A DNA stretch of 64,000 bases from CAZNSX01 sp964575845 (GCA_964575845.1 CAZNSX010000002.1:620001-684000); one strand, 5' to 3'; shown: positions 8,730-17,859, numbered from the stretch's first letter. A program made the numbers and translations. The notes: generated by a model from the letters alone, not told the origin.

Positions 8730-9349
8730 GAGGAAAGGGGCTTTTGCTCTTTGCCGCCTCCCTTCTACTTTGGTCGTGTGCCAGACCGATCCCCGTGGGG
8801 GACCCTTCGGCCCGCTTCTACCTGAAGTCGGCACGTCCCCTTGAGAATACCATAAGCCGCTGGACCCGCACTCAGAAGCTCTACAGAGACTTCGAGACAA
8901 TCGTGATCCTGGATGCCCTCTTCAGGCATCCCGAGGTCCGGGAAGCCATGGCGGAGCGCTTGGCCTCCTCCCAGGGCTTGACCCAGGAAAAAGCCGGGGC
9001 TCTTAAGAAGAAAGAAGCCAAGGAGGCGCAGGAAGAGCTGGAGTTCATCCTGGCAGTCTATACGGGAGAGGTGGAGTGGAATGACTTCCACCGTGAGGAC
9101 TCGATCTGGAGGCTCTTCCTGGAGGATGAGGGAGGCCGAAGGGTAGAGCCAACTTCTATTCGGCGCCTGGAGCTCTTTCAGAAGGCCTCCCCTCTTCTGA
9201 GCATCTATCGCTTCGTCACTCCTTGGAAGGAAACCTATTCCGTGAGGTTTCCCCGGAAAGGCCTGACCCTTGCCAAGGGGAAGGGCATCAAGCTTATCAT
9301 CACAAGCCTTCTGGGCAAGGTCGAGCTTAGCTGGAAAGATGCAGGCTAG
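8726..9349 (+). CDS. Hypothetical lipoprotein
   Basis: A 207-residue protein with a Sec-type lipoprotein signal (hydrophobic residues 5-16, then L-W-S-C with Cys at 18). The body is charged, with a helical, Lys/Glu-rich stretch near 90-115. I do not recognise a domain. The ATG overlaps the stop of the Tat lipoprotein (ATGA), so the two are very likely co-translated and may act together at the outer membrane or periplasm. The stop codon overlaps that of the convergent ROK kinase in the sequence CTAG at 9346-9349, leaving no room for a terminator between them. Confidence 0.7.
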   Translation: MRGKGLLLFAASLLLWSCARPIPVGDPSARFYLKSARPLENTISRWTRTQKLYRDFETIVILDALFRHPEVREAMAERLASSQGLTQEKAGALKKKEAKEAQEELEFILAVYTGEVEWNDFHREDSIWRLFLEDEGGRRVEPTSIRRLELFQKASPLLSIYRFVTPWKETYSVRFPRKGLTLAKGKGIKLIITSLLGKVELSWKDAG

Positions 9350-10287
9350 GCTTTTAGCAGAAGGCAGGCTGCTCCCGTGATGCCCGCCCTATTTCCCAGC
9401 TCTCCTCGCTGAATCCTGGCCGCGCGGAAGGGAGCCTCAAAGGCCACCTCTTTGGCGCTCCTGAGGGCGGGCTTGAGGATGAGGTCTCCCGCTTCAGAAA
9501 CCCCGCCAGAGAGGACCACCACCTCGGGGTTGAAGATATTTAGGATATTTCCTATTCCCACGCCCAGGTAGCGGCCCGTCTCCTCCCAGACCTTGATAGC
9601 GGCGCGGTCACCGGCTCGGGCGACCTGGGATATGGTATGGGGCGTGAGCTCTTCCAATTCGTTCAGGACCGACCCTGGCTGCCGGGCCATGAAATCCTCG
9701 GCCCGCTCCAGGATGGCCTGGGTGGAACAGAAGGCCTCAAGACAGCCCCGGCCTCCGCAGCCGCAAATAGGCCCCTCAGGGTCAATGCACATGTGGCCGA
9801 GCTCCCCCGCGGCATTGGTGGCGCCCCGCCAAAGCCGCCCCTCAAGCACGATGCCTCCCCCTATGCCCGTACCAAGAGTGAAGCAGATCAGGCTCTTGCT
9901 GCCCCTCCCGGCTCCGAAGTGATACTCTCCCAGGGCCGCAGCACTCGCGTCGTTATCCAGAACAACGGGCACCTTGAGGGACTCTTCCAGGCGCTTTCTC
10001 AAGGGAAAGCTCCTGAAGTCATCGGGGAGGTTGGGGGATTCCAAAATCATTTCCATCTCTTGGTCCAAGACCCCGGCTGCTCCGATGCCCAGGCCGGAGA
10101 GGCCCCCCCCCTCCTCCCCGGTCAACTCCTGGCAGAGTTCTCCTACAGCCGAGAGGATTGCCTGGGCCGAGGCGGGTGTGCGGCGCTCCCCCTCCTTAAG
10201 GAGTTTCCCGTCCGAGCCGAAAAGGCCCGCCTTTATGCCCGTTCCGCCCAGGTCGATCCCTGCATAGAATTTCTCTTGGTCGCTCAT
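9346..10287 (-). CDS. ROK family sugar kinase (glucokinase-like)
   Basis: A 313-residue ROK-family protein. The N-terminal phosphate-binding motif G-I-D-L-G-G-T-G-I-K sits at residues 9-18, V-L-D-N-D-A-S-A-A-A carries the catalytic Asp, and the zinc-binding C-x-C-G-x-x-G-C-x-E motif (C-G-C-G-G-R-G-C-L-E) is complete. There is no N-terminal helix-turn-helix, so it is an enzyme rather than a NagC/XylR-type repressor. The ATG at 10287 is preferred; the open frame continues to 10326 but would overlap the permease gene. It follows the permease-UspA gene by 14 bases on the same strand. The sugar is not determined; glucose and N-acetylmannosamine are both possible. Confidence 0.9.
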   Translation of the reverse strand: MSDQEKFYAGIDLGGTGIKAGLFGSDGKLLKEGERRTPASAQAILSAVGELCQELTGEEGGGLSGLGIGAAGVLDQEMEMILESPNLPDDFRSFPLRKRLEESLKVPVVLDNDASAAALGEYHFGAGRGSKSLICFTLGTGIGGGIVLEGRLWRGATNAAGELGHMCIDPEGPICGCGGRGCLEAFCSTQAILERAEDFMARQPGSVLNELEELTPHTISQVARAGDRAAIKVWEETGRYLGVGIGNILNIFNPEVVVLSGGVSEAGDLILKPALRSAKEVAFEAPFRAARIQRGELGNRAGITGAACLLLKA

Positions 10288-10301
10288 TCCGGGTACCCAC
10301 C

Positions 10302-12590
10302 CTATCCGAAGATCTTCTTGAACCAACCTTTGACCCTGCCCTCATAGCCCTTGACCATCAACACCGTGGCACTGGAGTGGCGGGCCACCCGCTCCGGAAT
10401 AACCCCGAAGAGAATCTTGGCGAAAAACTTCTCCTTGGCCGCACCGATTACCACCAGGTCGTACTCCTTGGCGGCGCGCAGGATTCCCGCAGCCACCGAT
10501 TCACTCTCTATAAGAACCTTCTCTACTTTGCCCGCCAGGCCTGTGTCCTCCAGGGTCTTATCGATCCAGGCCATGGCCCTCTCCCTTCCCTCGGGCCCTG
10601 TCCCCTTGGGTATGACATAGGCTGAAGTCACAGATGCCCCGAAGCGGTCCGCCACAGAAGGCACGAGGCGAGATGCCAGGCGGGCGTGGGGGCCCCCGGC
10701 CGTGGGGAGCAGGATTCGCTTATAGTCCACGTTTCGCCCGAACCTTACCACCCCCAGGTCGCAGGGGGCATACCGGGAGACCGTATCCACGGTGACACCG
10801 AAGACCCGGCGGGGCTTACGGGCGTAACCCCTCCACTCCATGAGGATGAAGCTTGCTTCCTCCTCTTCGGCGGCGGCCAGAATGCCTTGGCTCGTGCGGT
10901 GGGCTATTCTGAGGTCGGTCCTCACTTCCACGTCGTCTTTCCTCCCGTACTCCACCGCGCGGCGCAGCAGGGGCCTCTGATGGTGGGCGATCTTCATCCC
11001 TTCGGCGATTGGGAGCTGCCGCGGTATGATGACCATGGAGAGGGCCACTATCTCCCCCCCTTGGGCCTTAGCCAGGGGAATGGCCAGGTCCATGATTGGC
11101 TCCACCGTAGCCGGGTCATTGATGGGCACGAGTACCCGGTATTGCTTTCGCAGCGCCGGGGCCTGCCTCGTGGCCTCGACGACAACCGGAGGGGGCTCCT
11201 CATGGATTCTCTGAAAGTAGATGAAGTACAGCATGAGGCCGACGGCCATCAAGGCGAGGCTGATGTACCAGGTTATGGGCTGAAAGCGGTACTGATAGAG
11301 AGCGAGGCCCGTGCTGGTTACGATTCCCAGGATAGGGGTCAAGGGGTAAAAGGGTATTCTGTACTTTCGGTCGATATCGGGCATCTTCCGACGTAGGACG
11401 ATGGCCGAAAGATTCACCATGGCAAAGGTGAGGAGGAAGAGGACGCTCGTGGCGCTCCCCACCACCTCGAGGGGGAAGCTGAGGGCGATTGTCAGGAGCA
11501 GGATGCCCGTCACCATGATGGCCACATAGGGGGTGCGCATTACCGGGTGAATCCTGGCTAGAGCCGGAGGAAGCCACCGGTCCCTTCCCATGGAGAATGC
11601 CACACGGGAGCTGGCCATGACGGTGGCATTGAGGGCCGACATGGTGGAAAGGAGCCCCCCGAACACGATAATGCCCACGCCGAACCAGGGCATGAAGTTC
11701 TCGGCGGCCTTCACTATGGCGACTTCCTTCTGGCTTCCCAGAAACTCCCAGGAGGCCATCCCGGCAGGCCTCGTGGCGGCGAGCGACACGAAGAGGACGA
11801 GCATGTAAAGGGTCAGGGTTAGCCCGATGGCGATGAAGATAGCGCGGGGGATATTCTTCTCCGGGTCTTTCACCTCCTCGGATACGTTAGCTATCAAGTC
11901 GTACCCTTCGAAGGCGATGAAGGTGAGGCCCATGGCTATTGTCACTCCACCAAAGCCTTTTGGGAAAAAGGGGGTGAAGCTCGCGAGCGAGGGACCGGGC
12001 TCCGAAAACACCCGATGGAGCCCGTAATATATGAAGACTGCGAGGATGACTATCTTTCCCATGGTGACGACGTTCTCGGTCTTGCCGGTTATGCCCGTGC
12101 CGCGGATATTCAGGGAGATGAAGAAGAGACCTACTGCCAAGATGGCCAGCCCCGTGGTGAATCCCACCCCTAGATAGCCATGGAAGAGATCAGTGATGAA
12201 CGGGAGATATTTTTTGAAGAACTCCCAGAAGTACCCGCCGAAGCCAACGGCATATAGGCTGCAGGCGATAATGCGGGCAAACCAGAGCATCCAGCCCGAG
12301 ACAAACCCAACTGCTCCGGGAAAGGCCTTTTTCACGAAGGTGTAACCCCCGCCCGCCTCGGGTATGGCTGAGGTGAGCTCTGCGTAGCTGAAGGCAGTGA
12401 AAAGGGTTACCAGGCCGTTCAGCGCAAAGGCCAGGATGGAGGCTGGTCCGCTCTCACCCACCGCTACGCCTGTCAGGACGAAAATGCCGGCGCCGATCAT
12501 TGCCCCCACCCCCAACATGGTGGCCTCGAAGAGGCCGAGGTCCCGGGCAAAGGAAACCTGGCCCTCATCTATTGATCGGCGCTTCTGCAT
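10302..12590 (-). CDS. APC-superfamily amino acid permease fused to tandem UspA domains
   Basis: A 762-residue membrane protein. Residues 1-455 form an APC-family transporter with about 12-14 membrane segments, including the G-V-G-A-M-I-G-A-G-I-F-V motif of TM1 and a G-Y-D-L-I-A-N motif in the mid region. After a linker, two universal-stress-protein-like domains follow (about 480-610 and 625-750). The second contains V-I-G-A-A and an S-S/S-A-T-V-L end, typical of UspA folds. Similar fusions are known in bacteria and archaea and are thought to couple transport to nucleotide or energy state. Substrate unknown. Reverse-strand TATAAT (complement of 12618-12623) lies just upstream but without a good -35. 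Confidence 0.9.
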   Translation of the reverse strand: MQKRRSIDEGQVSFARDLGLFEATMLGVGAMIGAGIFVLTGVAVGESGPASILAFALNGLVTLFTAFSYAELTSAIPEAGGGYTFVKKAFPGAVGFVSGWMLWFARIIACSLYAVGFGGYFWEFFKKYLPFITDLFHGYLGVGFTTGLAILAVGLFFISLNIRGTGITGKTENVVTMGKIVILAVFIYYGLHRVFSEPGPSLASFTPFFPKGFGGVTIAMGLTFIAFEGYDLIANVSEEVKDPEKNIPRAIFIAIGLTLTLYMLVLFVSLAATRPAGMASWEFLGSQKEVAIVKAAENFMPWFGVGIIVFGGLLSTMSALNATVMASSRVAFSMGRDRWLPPALARIHPVMRTPYVAIMVTGILLLTIALSFPLEVVGSATSVLFLLTFAMVNLSAIVLRRKMPDIDRKYRIPFYPLTPILGIVTSTGLALYQYRFQPITWYISLALMAVGLMLYFIYFQRIHEEPPPVVVEATRQAPALRKQYRVLVPINDPATVEPIMDLAIPLAKAQGGEIVALSMVIIPRQLPIAEGMKIAHHQRPLLRRAVEYGRKDDVEVRTDLRIAHRTSQGILAAAEEEEASFILMEWRGYARKPRRVFGVTVDTVSRYAPCDLGVVRFGRNVDYKRILLPTAGGPHARLASRLVPSVADRFGASVTSAYVIPKGTGPEGRERAMAWIDKTLEDTGLAGKVEKVLIESESVAAGILRAAKEYDLVVIGAAKEKFFAKILFGVIPERVARHSSATVLMVKGYEGRVKGWFKKIFG

Positions 12591-12735
12591 CAGTGTCCCT
12601 AAGGGATTGGTTTTTTTATTATATCTTCTCGATCGGACGATTCTGGTTTATACTTAAAGCCGAGTGGTTTCTGGCATTCGGCTTCACGCCTGTTCCGCCC
12701 GAAGGGTCAGCCGAAACTTTCCAAAGGAAGGCCCA

Positions 12736-13413
12736 GTGGAGGAAATCCTCGGATTCGTCTCGGGTCATACTGCCCTTTTCGCTTATCTCACCATCTTCGT
12801 GATCCTTTTTATCTCTGGCTTGGGCCTTCCGCTGCCCGAAGAGGGCACCCTTCTCACCGCCGGCTTTTTGGTCTATGCTGGCTACGCGGACCTCTATCTC
12901 ATGGTAATCATCTCTTTTATCGGGGTCATGGTGGGAGATATTACCGTATATTTTCTGGGAAGAAAGATAGGGGGCGACATCGTCAATGCTCCCGCTTTCG
13001 GCTCCTTCCTCACCGCGAAACGCCTGGCTCAAGGGCATCAGTTCTTCCAGAAGTACGGCAACAAGACCATCTTCTTCGCCCGATTCCTCACCGGCTTCCG
13101 CACGGCCGTCTATTTGGCGGCTGGCGCTATGGAAATGCCTCTCAAGCGCTTTTTCGCTATGGACTGCATGGCCGCAATCATAAGCGTACCCTTGGTTGTC
13201 TTCTTGGGCGACCACTTCGGTTACAAAATCGAAAGGGTGATCCTTTTTTTCCACAAGCTGAACTACCTGATTCTTTTCCTTACCATCGCAGGGGTCACGG
13301 TGGCTGTGATCTTCTGGAGACTAGGGACCCGGTGGCGGCGGCTTGAGAGGGGCTCAGGCCAATCTCCGGCGGAAACAGGTGAGGGTGGAGGGGGGAGTTC
13401 TCCCCAGGTGTGA
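12736..13413 (+). CDS. DedA family membrane protein
   Basis: About 225 residues from the GTG at 12736, which has AAGGAAGG 4 bases upstream; the longer open frame from 12664 adds a non-hydrophobic, unrelated head. The family signatures G-L-G-L-P-L-P-E-E (re-entrant loop) and F-x-x-R-F-x-x-G-x-R (here F-F-A-R-F-L-T-G-F-R) are both present, with about five membrane segments. DedA/VTT proteins are implicated in undecaprenyl-phosphate or phospholipid flipping and in membrane homeostasis. The gene is divergent from the permease-UspA gene. The last 25 residues are Gly/Ser-rich and probably disordered. Confidence 0.88.
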   Translation: MEEILGFVSGHTALFAYLTIFVILFISGLGLPLPEEGTLLTAGFLVYAGYADLYLMVIISFIGVMVGDITVYFLGRKIGGDIVNAPAFGSFLTAKRLAQGHQFFQKYGNKTIFFARFLTGFRTAVYLAAGAMEMPLKRFFAMDCMAAIISVPLVVFLGDHFGYKIERVILFFHKLNYLILFLTIAGVTVAVIFWRLGTRWRRLERGSGQSPAETGEGGGGSSPQV

Positions 13414-13496
13414 GGGTTTTTGGGCGGCGGGTGCATATGACACTCAGGGCTTCGGTCCGAGCTCTAATGGGCCCCCAAGCGGGCAGAGTGCCGGGA

Positions 13497-14900
13497 TTAG
13501 TAAGGATGGCTACGGGTCCTGTTAAGCCGCCCTCGGGCACCGCCGCCGATGAGGAAAAGGATTAAATCCATGACGTTTGTGTGGGTAGGCCCGGTTATGA
13601 CCAGGTCCCCCAACCTTTTAAAAAAATTGTAAGAATCATTTTGAGATAAATATTCCTTGGCGTCAAGGCCAAGATCCAACCCCCTTCTTACCGTCCCGCC
13701 GTCTGCCAGGGCTCCGGCGGCCTCTGTGGGCCCGTCTCCTCCATCAGTCGCACCGCTCAGTACAAGAACCCCCTTCACATCCGCCAGAGCCAGGGCCGCA
13801 GCCAGGGCCAGCTCCTGGTTACGACCGCCCTTTCCCTGACCCCTGACGGTCACGGTGGTCTCTCCCCCAGCAAGAATGCAGGCCGGGGGATTAAGGGGGC
13901 TTCCCCTCTCTCGAACATCCCGGGCCATGGCCGAGAGAACCCGAGCCACCTCCCGGCTTTCCCCCTCCAGGCGGTGGGTCAGCACTAGGGGGCGATAGCC
14001 CAGCGCTCTCGCTCTGTGGGCCGCTGCTTTGAGGGCCCCTGTGTTGTTGGCAATGATCAGATTCTTGACCCTTCGGAAAACGGGATGACCGGGCTTGGGG
14101 GTCTCCTCCCGCTCCCCCCTTGCCCCCGCCTCAAGATGGCTGAGCACTGAGGGAGGCACTCGCCCCTCAAGCCCATAGCGTGAGAGTATTTCTAGGCACT
14201 CAGAAAATGTGCTCTTATCGGGAGCCATAGGGCCAGAGGCTATGACATCAAGCGCGTCTCCCACCACATCAGAGAGGATGAAGGAGAGGAGCGTCGCAGG
14301 CGCGGCCAGGCGGGCGAGCCTTCCTCCTTTGACCGAGGAGAGGTGTTTCCTCAGGGCATTCAGCTCATGGATGGTGGCCCCTGAGCCAAGCAGAAGCTCT
14401 GTGGTTCTCTGCTTGTCCCCAAGGCTCAAGCCCGGGGCGGGCGCTATGAGAAGGGCAGAACCGCCTCCCGAGATAAGGCAGAGGATAAGGTCCTCCTCAT
14501 TGGCTTCTTCTAAGAGGGAGATTATCTCGCGGGTGGCTCTGAGGCCCGCCTCATCAGGGACGGGATGGCCGGCAGAGCGGGATTCCACCCGCTCCAGGGG
14601 AAGCTCGTGGCCGTATTTGGTGATGATGAGACCCCTTGAAAGCCTCTCGCCAAGGATGGCCTCTGCGGCCCCCGCCATGGCGGCCGAGGCCTTGCCGAAC
14701 CCGATGAGGAGGACCCTTCGATATTCTTTGAGGGAGTAAGCCCTTCCTCCTGCAAGGAGCCTCTCCCCCTTGAGCTTGAGTTCATTCCTGAGAGCTTCCC
14801 CCGAGCTTACGCTCTTGAGGGCCGCCCTGAAGATATCCTGCGCATGGCGGCGCAGGCGCCCTGCGCCCGTTCCGGCCGTCCTAGGGGCTTCTCTCTTCAG
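13497..14900 (-). CDS. Glycerate 2-kinase (GckA/MOFRL family), probable CTG start
   Basis: Glycerate 2-kinase of the DUF4147 plus MOFRL type, converting glycerate to 2-phosphoglycerate. The first ATG (14678) would cut off conserved sequence: the same frame continues upstream with R-V-L-L-I-G-F-G-K-A-S, a standard N-terminal motif, and H-A-Q-D-I-F-R-A-A-L before that. No ATG, GTG or TTG occurs there before the TGA at 14919-14921. The best candidate is CTG at 14898-14900, which overlaps the lon stop as C-TGA and has GGGAGG 4 bases upstream; CTG at 14853-14855 is the alternative. The MOFRL segment G-G-R-N-Q-E-L-A and G-A-T-D-G-x-D-G is intact. It is translationally coupled to lon. Confidence 0.85.
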   Translation of the reverse strand: MKREAPRTAGTGAGRLRRHAQDIFRAALKSVSSGEALRNELKLKGERLLAGGRAYSLKEYRRVLLIGFGKASAAMAGAAEAILGERLSRGLIITKYGHELPLERVESRSAGHPVPDEAGLRATREIISLLEEANEEDLILCLISGGGSALLIAPAPGLSLGDKQRTTELLLGSGATIHELNALRKHLSSVKGGRLARLAAPATLLSFILSDVVGDALDVIASGPMAPDKSTFSECLEILSRYGLEGRVPPSVLSHLEAGARGEREETPKPGHPVFRRVKNLIIANNTGALKAAAHRARALGYRPLVLTHRLEGESREVARVLSAMARDVRERGSPLNPPACILAGGETTVTVRGQGKGGRNQELALAAALALADVKGVLVLSGATDGGDGPTEAAGALADGGTVRRGLDLGLDAKEYLSQNDSYNFFKRLGDLVITGPTHTNVMDLILFLIGGGARGRLNRTRSHPY

Positions 14901-17311
14901 CTTTCCTCCCGGCGGCCATCATCTGCCAGGGCAATTGAGATGACATCATCCATCTGGCTCACGAAAATGAATTCCATCCCCTCCCTCAAGGGGGCGGAGA
15001 TCTCTTCGACATCCTTCCGGTTCCGCTCGGGCAGGATGACCCTCCTTATTCCCGCCCGCCGGGCCGCGAGCACCTTCTCCTTGATGCCTCCGACAGGGAG
15101 AACAGCCCCCCTCAGGGTTATCTCACCCGTCATGGCCACCTCGTGGTTAACGGGCTTCCCCGTGAGGAGCGAGGTCAGGGCTGTGAAGATGGTGAGCCCG
15201 GCCGAGGGGCCGTCCTTGGGGATGGCCCCTGCGGGCACGTGCACGTGGATGTCGGTGGCTTCGTAAAAGTCCTGGGAGATATTGAATTCCTGGGCCTTGC
15301 TCCGTATGTAGCTAAGGGCCGCCATGGCCGACTCCTTCATGACCTCCCCCAGGTAGCCCGTGAGGGAAAGGTTCTTCCCCCCGGGCATTTTGGTGGCCTC
15401 AATGAAGATGATGTCTCCTCCTGAGGAGGTCCAGGCCAGGCCCGTGGCCACACCGGGTTTGCTGGTCCTCTCGGCTGTCTCCGAGAAGAACTTGATTGGT
15501 CCCAGATAGTCGGCAACATGGGAAGCTTCCACCCGGGTGAGCTCCTGCTTACCCTGGGCAACATCCTTGGCTACCCTGCGGCAGATGGCGGCAATCTCCC
15601 GCTCGAGGTTCCTGAGACCGGCCTCCCGCGTATAGTTGCGGATTATCTCCCTCAGGGCCTCATCGGTGATGGCGAGGTGCTTCTCTGTTATGCCGTTCTC
15701 GGAGAGCTGGCGGGGTATGAGGAAGCGCTGGGCAATCAGCATCTTCTCCTCATCGGTGTATCCTGGAAGCTCCAGCACCTCCATCCTGTCCTTGAGGGCC
15801 GGGGGTATGGGGTCCAGGAGGTTTGCCGTGGTGATGAACATCACCTGGGAGAGGTCAAAGGGCACATCCAGGTAGTGGTCGGAGAAGGAGAAGTTCTGCT
15901 CGGGGTCCAGCACTTCAAGAAGCGCCGCCGAGGGGTCACCCCGGAAATCGGCCCCCAGTTTATCCACCTCATCCAGCATGAAGACGGGGTTATTGGAGCC
16001 TGCCTTGCGCATGCTCTGGATGATGCGCCCCGGAAGGGCTCCGACGTAAGTTCTCCTGTGGCCTCGGATCTCCGCCTCATCCCTGACCCCTCCCAAGGAG
16101 ATGCGTACGAACTTACGGCTGAGGGCACGGGCTATGGATTTCCCCAGAGAGGTCTTCCCCACGCCCGGCGGCCCCACGAAGCAGAGGATGGGCCCCCTCA
16201 TCTCCTTCTTCAGCTTTCTCACGGCCAAGTACTCCACTATACGCTTCTTGACCTTCTCGAGGTCATAGTGGTCTTCATCCAGGATCTTCTCAGCCCCGGG
16301 GATGTTCAGGTTGTCCTCGGTGGAGTGGGACCAGGGGAGCTCCACGAGCCAGTCGAGATAAGTTCTCGAGACTGTGTATTCTGCCGCCTGGGGAGGGATG
16401 CGGCCAAGCCGGTCCAGCTCCCTTTCGGCCTCCTTTTCCACGGCCTCGGGCATGCCCGCCTTTTCTATCTTCTGTCTCAGCTCCTCGATCTCCAACGTAC
16501 GCTCATCTTTCTCGCCCAGTTCCTTCTGTATGGCCTTGAGCTGCTCGCGCAGGTAGTACTCCCGCTGGCTCTTGTCCATCTCCTCCTTCATTTGGGATTG
16601 GATCTTCTTCTGTAGCTCCAGGAGGTGGAGTTCACTGTTGAGGAGCTTGGTCACCTTCTCCAGGCGCTCCTTTGCGCCCAGGGTCTCAAGGAGCTGCTGC
16701 TTATCCTCGGTGGAGATGTTAATGTAGGAGCTCACGAGGTCTGCTAGGTTTCCCGGCTCCTCGATATTTATGGCCAGGATTCCCAGCTCCGAGGGCATGT
16801 GGGGGGACTCCTCAACCAGCTTTTGGAAGAGCTCCTGCACATTTTGTTTGAGAGCGTCCACTTCCAGCCCCTCCCCGCTCACCTCCTTGAGGGGCTCTAC
16901 CCGGGCCTTATGGTAAGGCTCAACCGCCAGGGGCTCTGAGATGCGAAAGCGGCCGATCCCCTGGGTAACCAGGCGCAGCGATCCATCCGGCATCTTGAAC
17001 ATCTTCAGTATGGAAGCAGCCGTGCCCACGGGGAAAATATCCTCCCAGCCCGGGTCCTCCATCTCGGGATCTTTCTGGGTAACGAGGCCGATGACCTTCT
17101 CGCCCAGGAGGGCGTCATCGATGAGCTTTACGCTCCTCGGCCGCGCAACGATGAGGGGCATAACTATCTTGGGGAAGAGCACGCTCCCCCTGAGGGGCAG
17201 AATGGGAAGGATGCGGGGAAAGCTGCGCTCCTCGGGGCCCTCTTCTGCCTCCAACCCTTCGGGTAAGAACTCGGCCTCCGCGGCCTCATTCAAGGGAGCA
17301 CTCGTAGCCAT
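14897..17311 (-). CDS. lon: ATP-dependent protease Lon
   Basis: An 804-residue LonA. The N-terminal LON substrate-binding domain (about 30-230) and coiled-coil are followed by the AAA+ module with Walker A G-P-P-G-V-G-K-T at 380-387 and the proteolytic domain with Ser703 (D-G-P-S-A-G) and Lys744 (G-G-I-K-E-K) as the catalytic dyad. It degrades misfolded and regulatory proteins. It follows hsp20 by 33 bases on the same strand and overlaps the glycerate kinase start, so the three genes probably form one operon driven by the promoter at 17831-17859. Confidence 0.98.
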   Translation of the reverse strand: MATSAPLNEAAEAEFLPEGLEAEEGPEERSFPRILPILPLRGSVLFPKIVMPLIVARPRSVKLIDDALLGEKVIGLVTQKDPEMEDPGWEDIFPVGTAASILKMFKMPDGSLRLVTQGIGRFRISEPLAVEPYHKARVEPLKEVSGEGLEVDALKQNVQELFQKLVEESPHMPSELGILAINIEEPGNLADLVSSYINISTEDKQQLLETLGAKERLEKVTKLLNSELHLLELQKKIQSQMKEEMDKSQREYYLREQLKAIQKELGEKDERTLEIEELRQKIEKAGMPEAVEKEAERELDRLGRIPPQAAEYTVSRTYLDWLVELPWSHSTEDNLNIPGAEKILDEDHYDLEKVKKRIVEYLAVRKLKKEMRGPILCFVGPPGVGKTSLGKSIARALSRKFVRISLGGVRDEAEIRGHRRTYVGALPGRIIQSMRKAGSNNPVFMLDEVDKLGADFRGDPSAALLEVLDPEQNFSFSDHYLDVPFDLSQVMFITTANLLDPIPPALKDRMEVLELPGYTDEEKMLIAQRFLIPRQLSENGITEKHLAITDEALREIIRNYTREAGLRNLEREIAAICRRVAKDVAQGKQELTRVEASHVADYLGPIKFFSETAERTSKPGVATGLAWTSSGGDIIFIEATKMPGGKNLSLTGYLGEVMKESAMAALSYIRSKAQEFNISQDFYEATDIHVHVPAGAIPKDGPSAGLTIFTALTSLLTGKPVNHEVAMTGEITLRGAVLPVGGIKEKVLAARRAGIRRVILPERNRKDVEEISAPLREGMEFIFVSQMDDVISIALADDGRREES

Positions 17312-17344
17312 CTTCTCTTTGGTCTCCCTATTTCTTAAGGATGA

Positions 17345-17758
17345 TCACGCCCTCTTGGGTTCTTTGGAAAGGGTTATGGTCAGCAAGCCATTCTCATGTT
17401 TAGCTTCCGTCTTTTCGCTGCTCACAGCCGCGGGAAGACGGATGGCGCGCTCAAAGGGGCCAAAATCTATCTCCATCTGGTGCAGACAGGTTTTGGTGGT
17501 GTCGGGCTTCTCACGCCTCGTGCCGGAGATCCAGAGGAGGCCCTCATCGAGGGTTATGCTGATCTCCTCCTTTTCCACTCCCGCCAACTCCACCATAACC
17601 ACTACCTCTTCCCGGGTCTCGTAAATATCTACTGCGGGCTGCCAGGCTCTGTCCCTGGAGCCCCGGACGGGACCGGTGTGCTCGAAGAGGTCGCCCATGA
17701 TGCGCTCCATCTGGGCCCTCATCCGTTCGATGCTGTGTCTCAGGTCTTCCTTGGCCAT
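17345..17758 (-). CDS. Small heat shock protein Hsp20 family
   Basis: A 137-residue alpha-crystallin-type small heat shock protein. The core runs from about residue 40 (W-Q-P-A-V-D-I-Y-E) to the end, with G-V-E-K-E-E-I-S-I and the family signature E-x-G-L-L-T-I-T-L near the C terminus. The usual C-terminal I-x-I motif is not obvious. It acts as an ATP-independent holdase. GGGGAG is placed 9 bases before the ATG and lies inside a hairpin that may act as a thermosensor. It is first gene of the hsp20-lon-glycerate kinase unit. Confidence 0.94.
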   Translation of the reverse strand: MAKEDLRHSIERMRAQMERIMGDLFEHTGPVRGSRDRAWQPAVDIYETREEVVVMVELAGVEKEEISITLDEGLLWISGTRREKPDTTKTCLHQMEIDFGPFERAIRLPAAVSSEKTEAKHENGLLTITLSKEPKRA

Positions 17759-17763
17759 CGCTG

Positions 17764-17786
17764 GATGCTCCCCTCGAGGGAGGATC
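17764..17786 (-). promoter_or_regulatory. Hairpin masking the hsp20 Shine-Dalgarno, candidate RNA thermometer
   Basis: In the predicted hsp20 5' leader the strand reads GATC-CTCCC-TCGA-GGGGAG-CATC. CTCCC pairs with GGGAG, and after a C/C mismatch GAT pairs with ATC. GGGGAG is the only good ribosome-binding site for the hsp20 ATG at 17758. A short, mismatch-interrupted hairpin over the Shine-Dalgarno of a small heat shock gene is the architecture of ROSE-like and related RNA thermometers. The structure is drawn by eye; melting behaviour is inferred. Confidence 0.55.
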
Positions 17787-17830
17787 TCTTAGGACCCACC
17801 ATAGCTCATCTTCTCTTATGAATCGAAAAA

Positions 17831-17859
17831 ATTATAAGAAATTCAAACTATTTCGTCAA
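17831..17859 (-). promoter_or_regulatory. Sigma70-type promoter of the hsp20-lon operon
   Basis: On the reverse strand TTGACG (complement of 17854-17859), a 17-base spacer and TATAAT (complement of 17831-17836) form a near-consensus sigma70 promoter. Transcription would begin near 17823, giving a leader of about 65 bases before hsp20. No CIRCE inverted repeat was seen. Confidence 0.8.

Noticed and set aside
15518..16615. 365-residue forward open frame opposite lon
   Set aside because: It is entirely within lon on the other strand and has no domain or ribosome-binding site.
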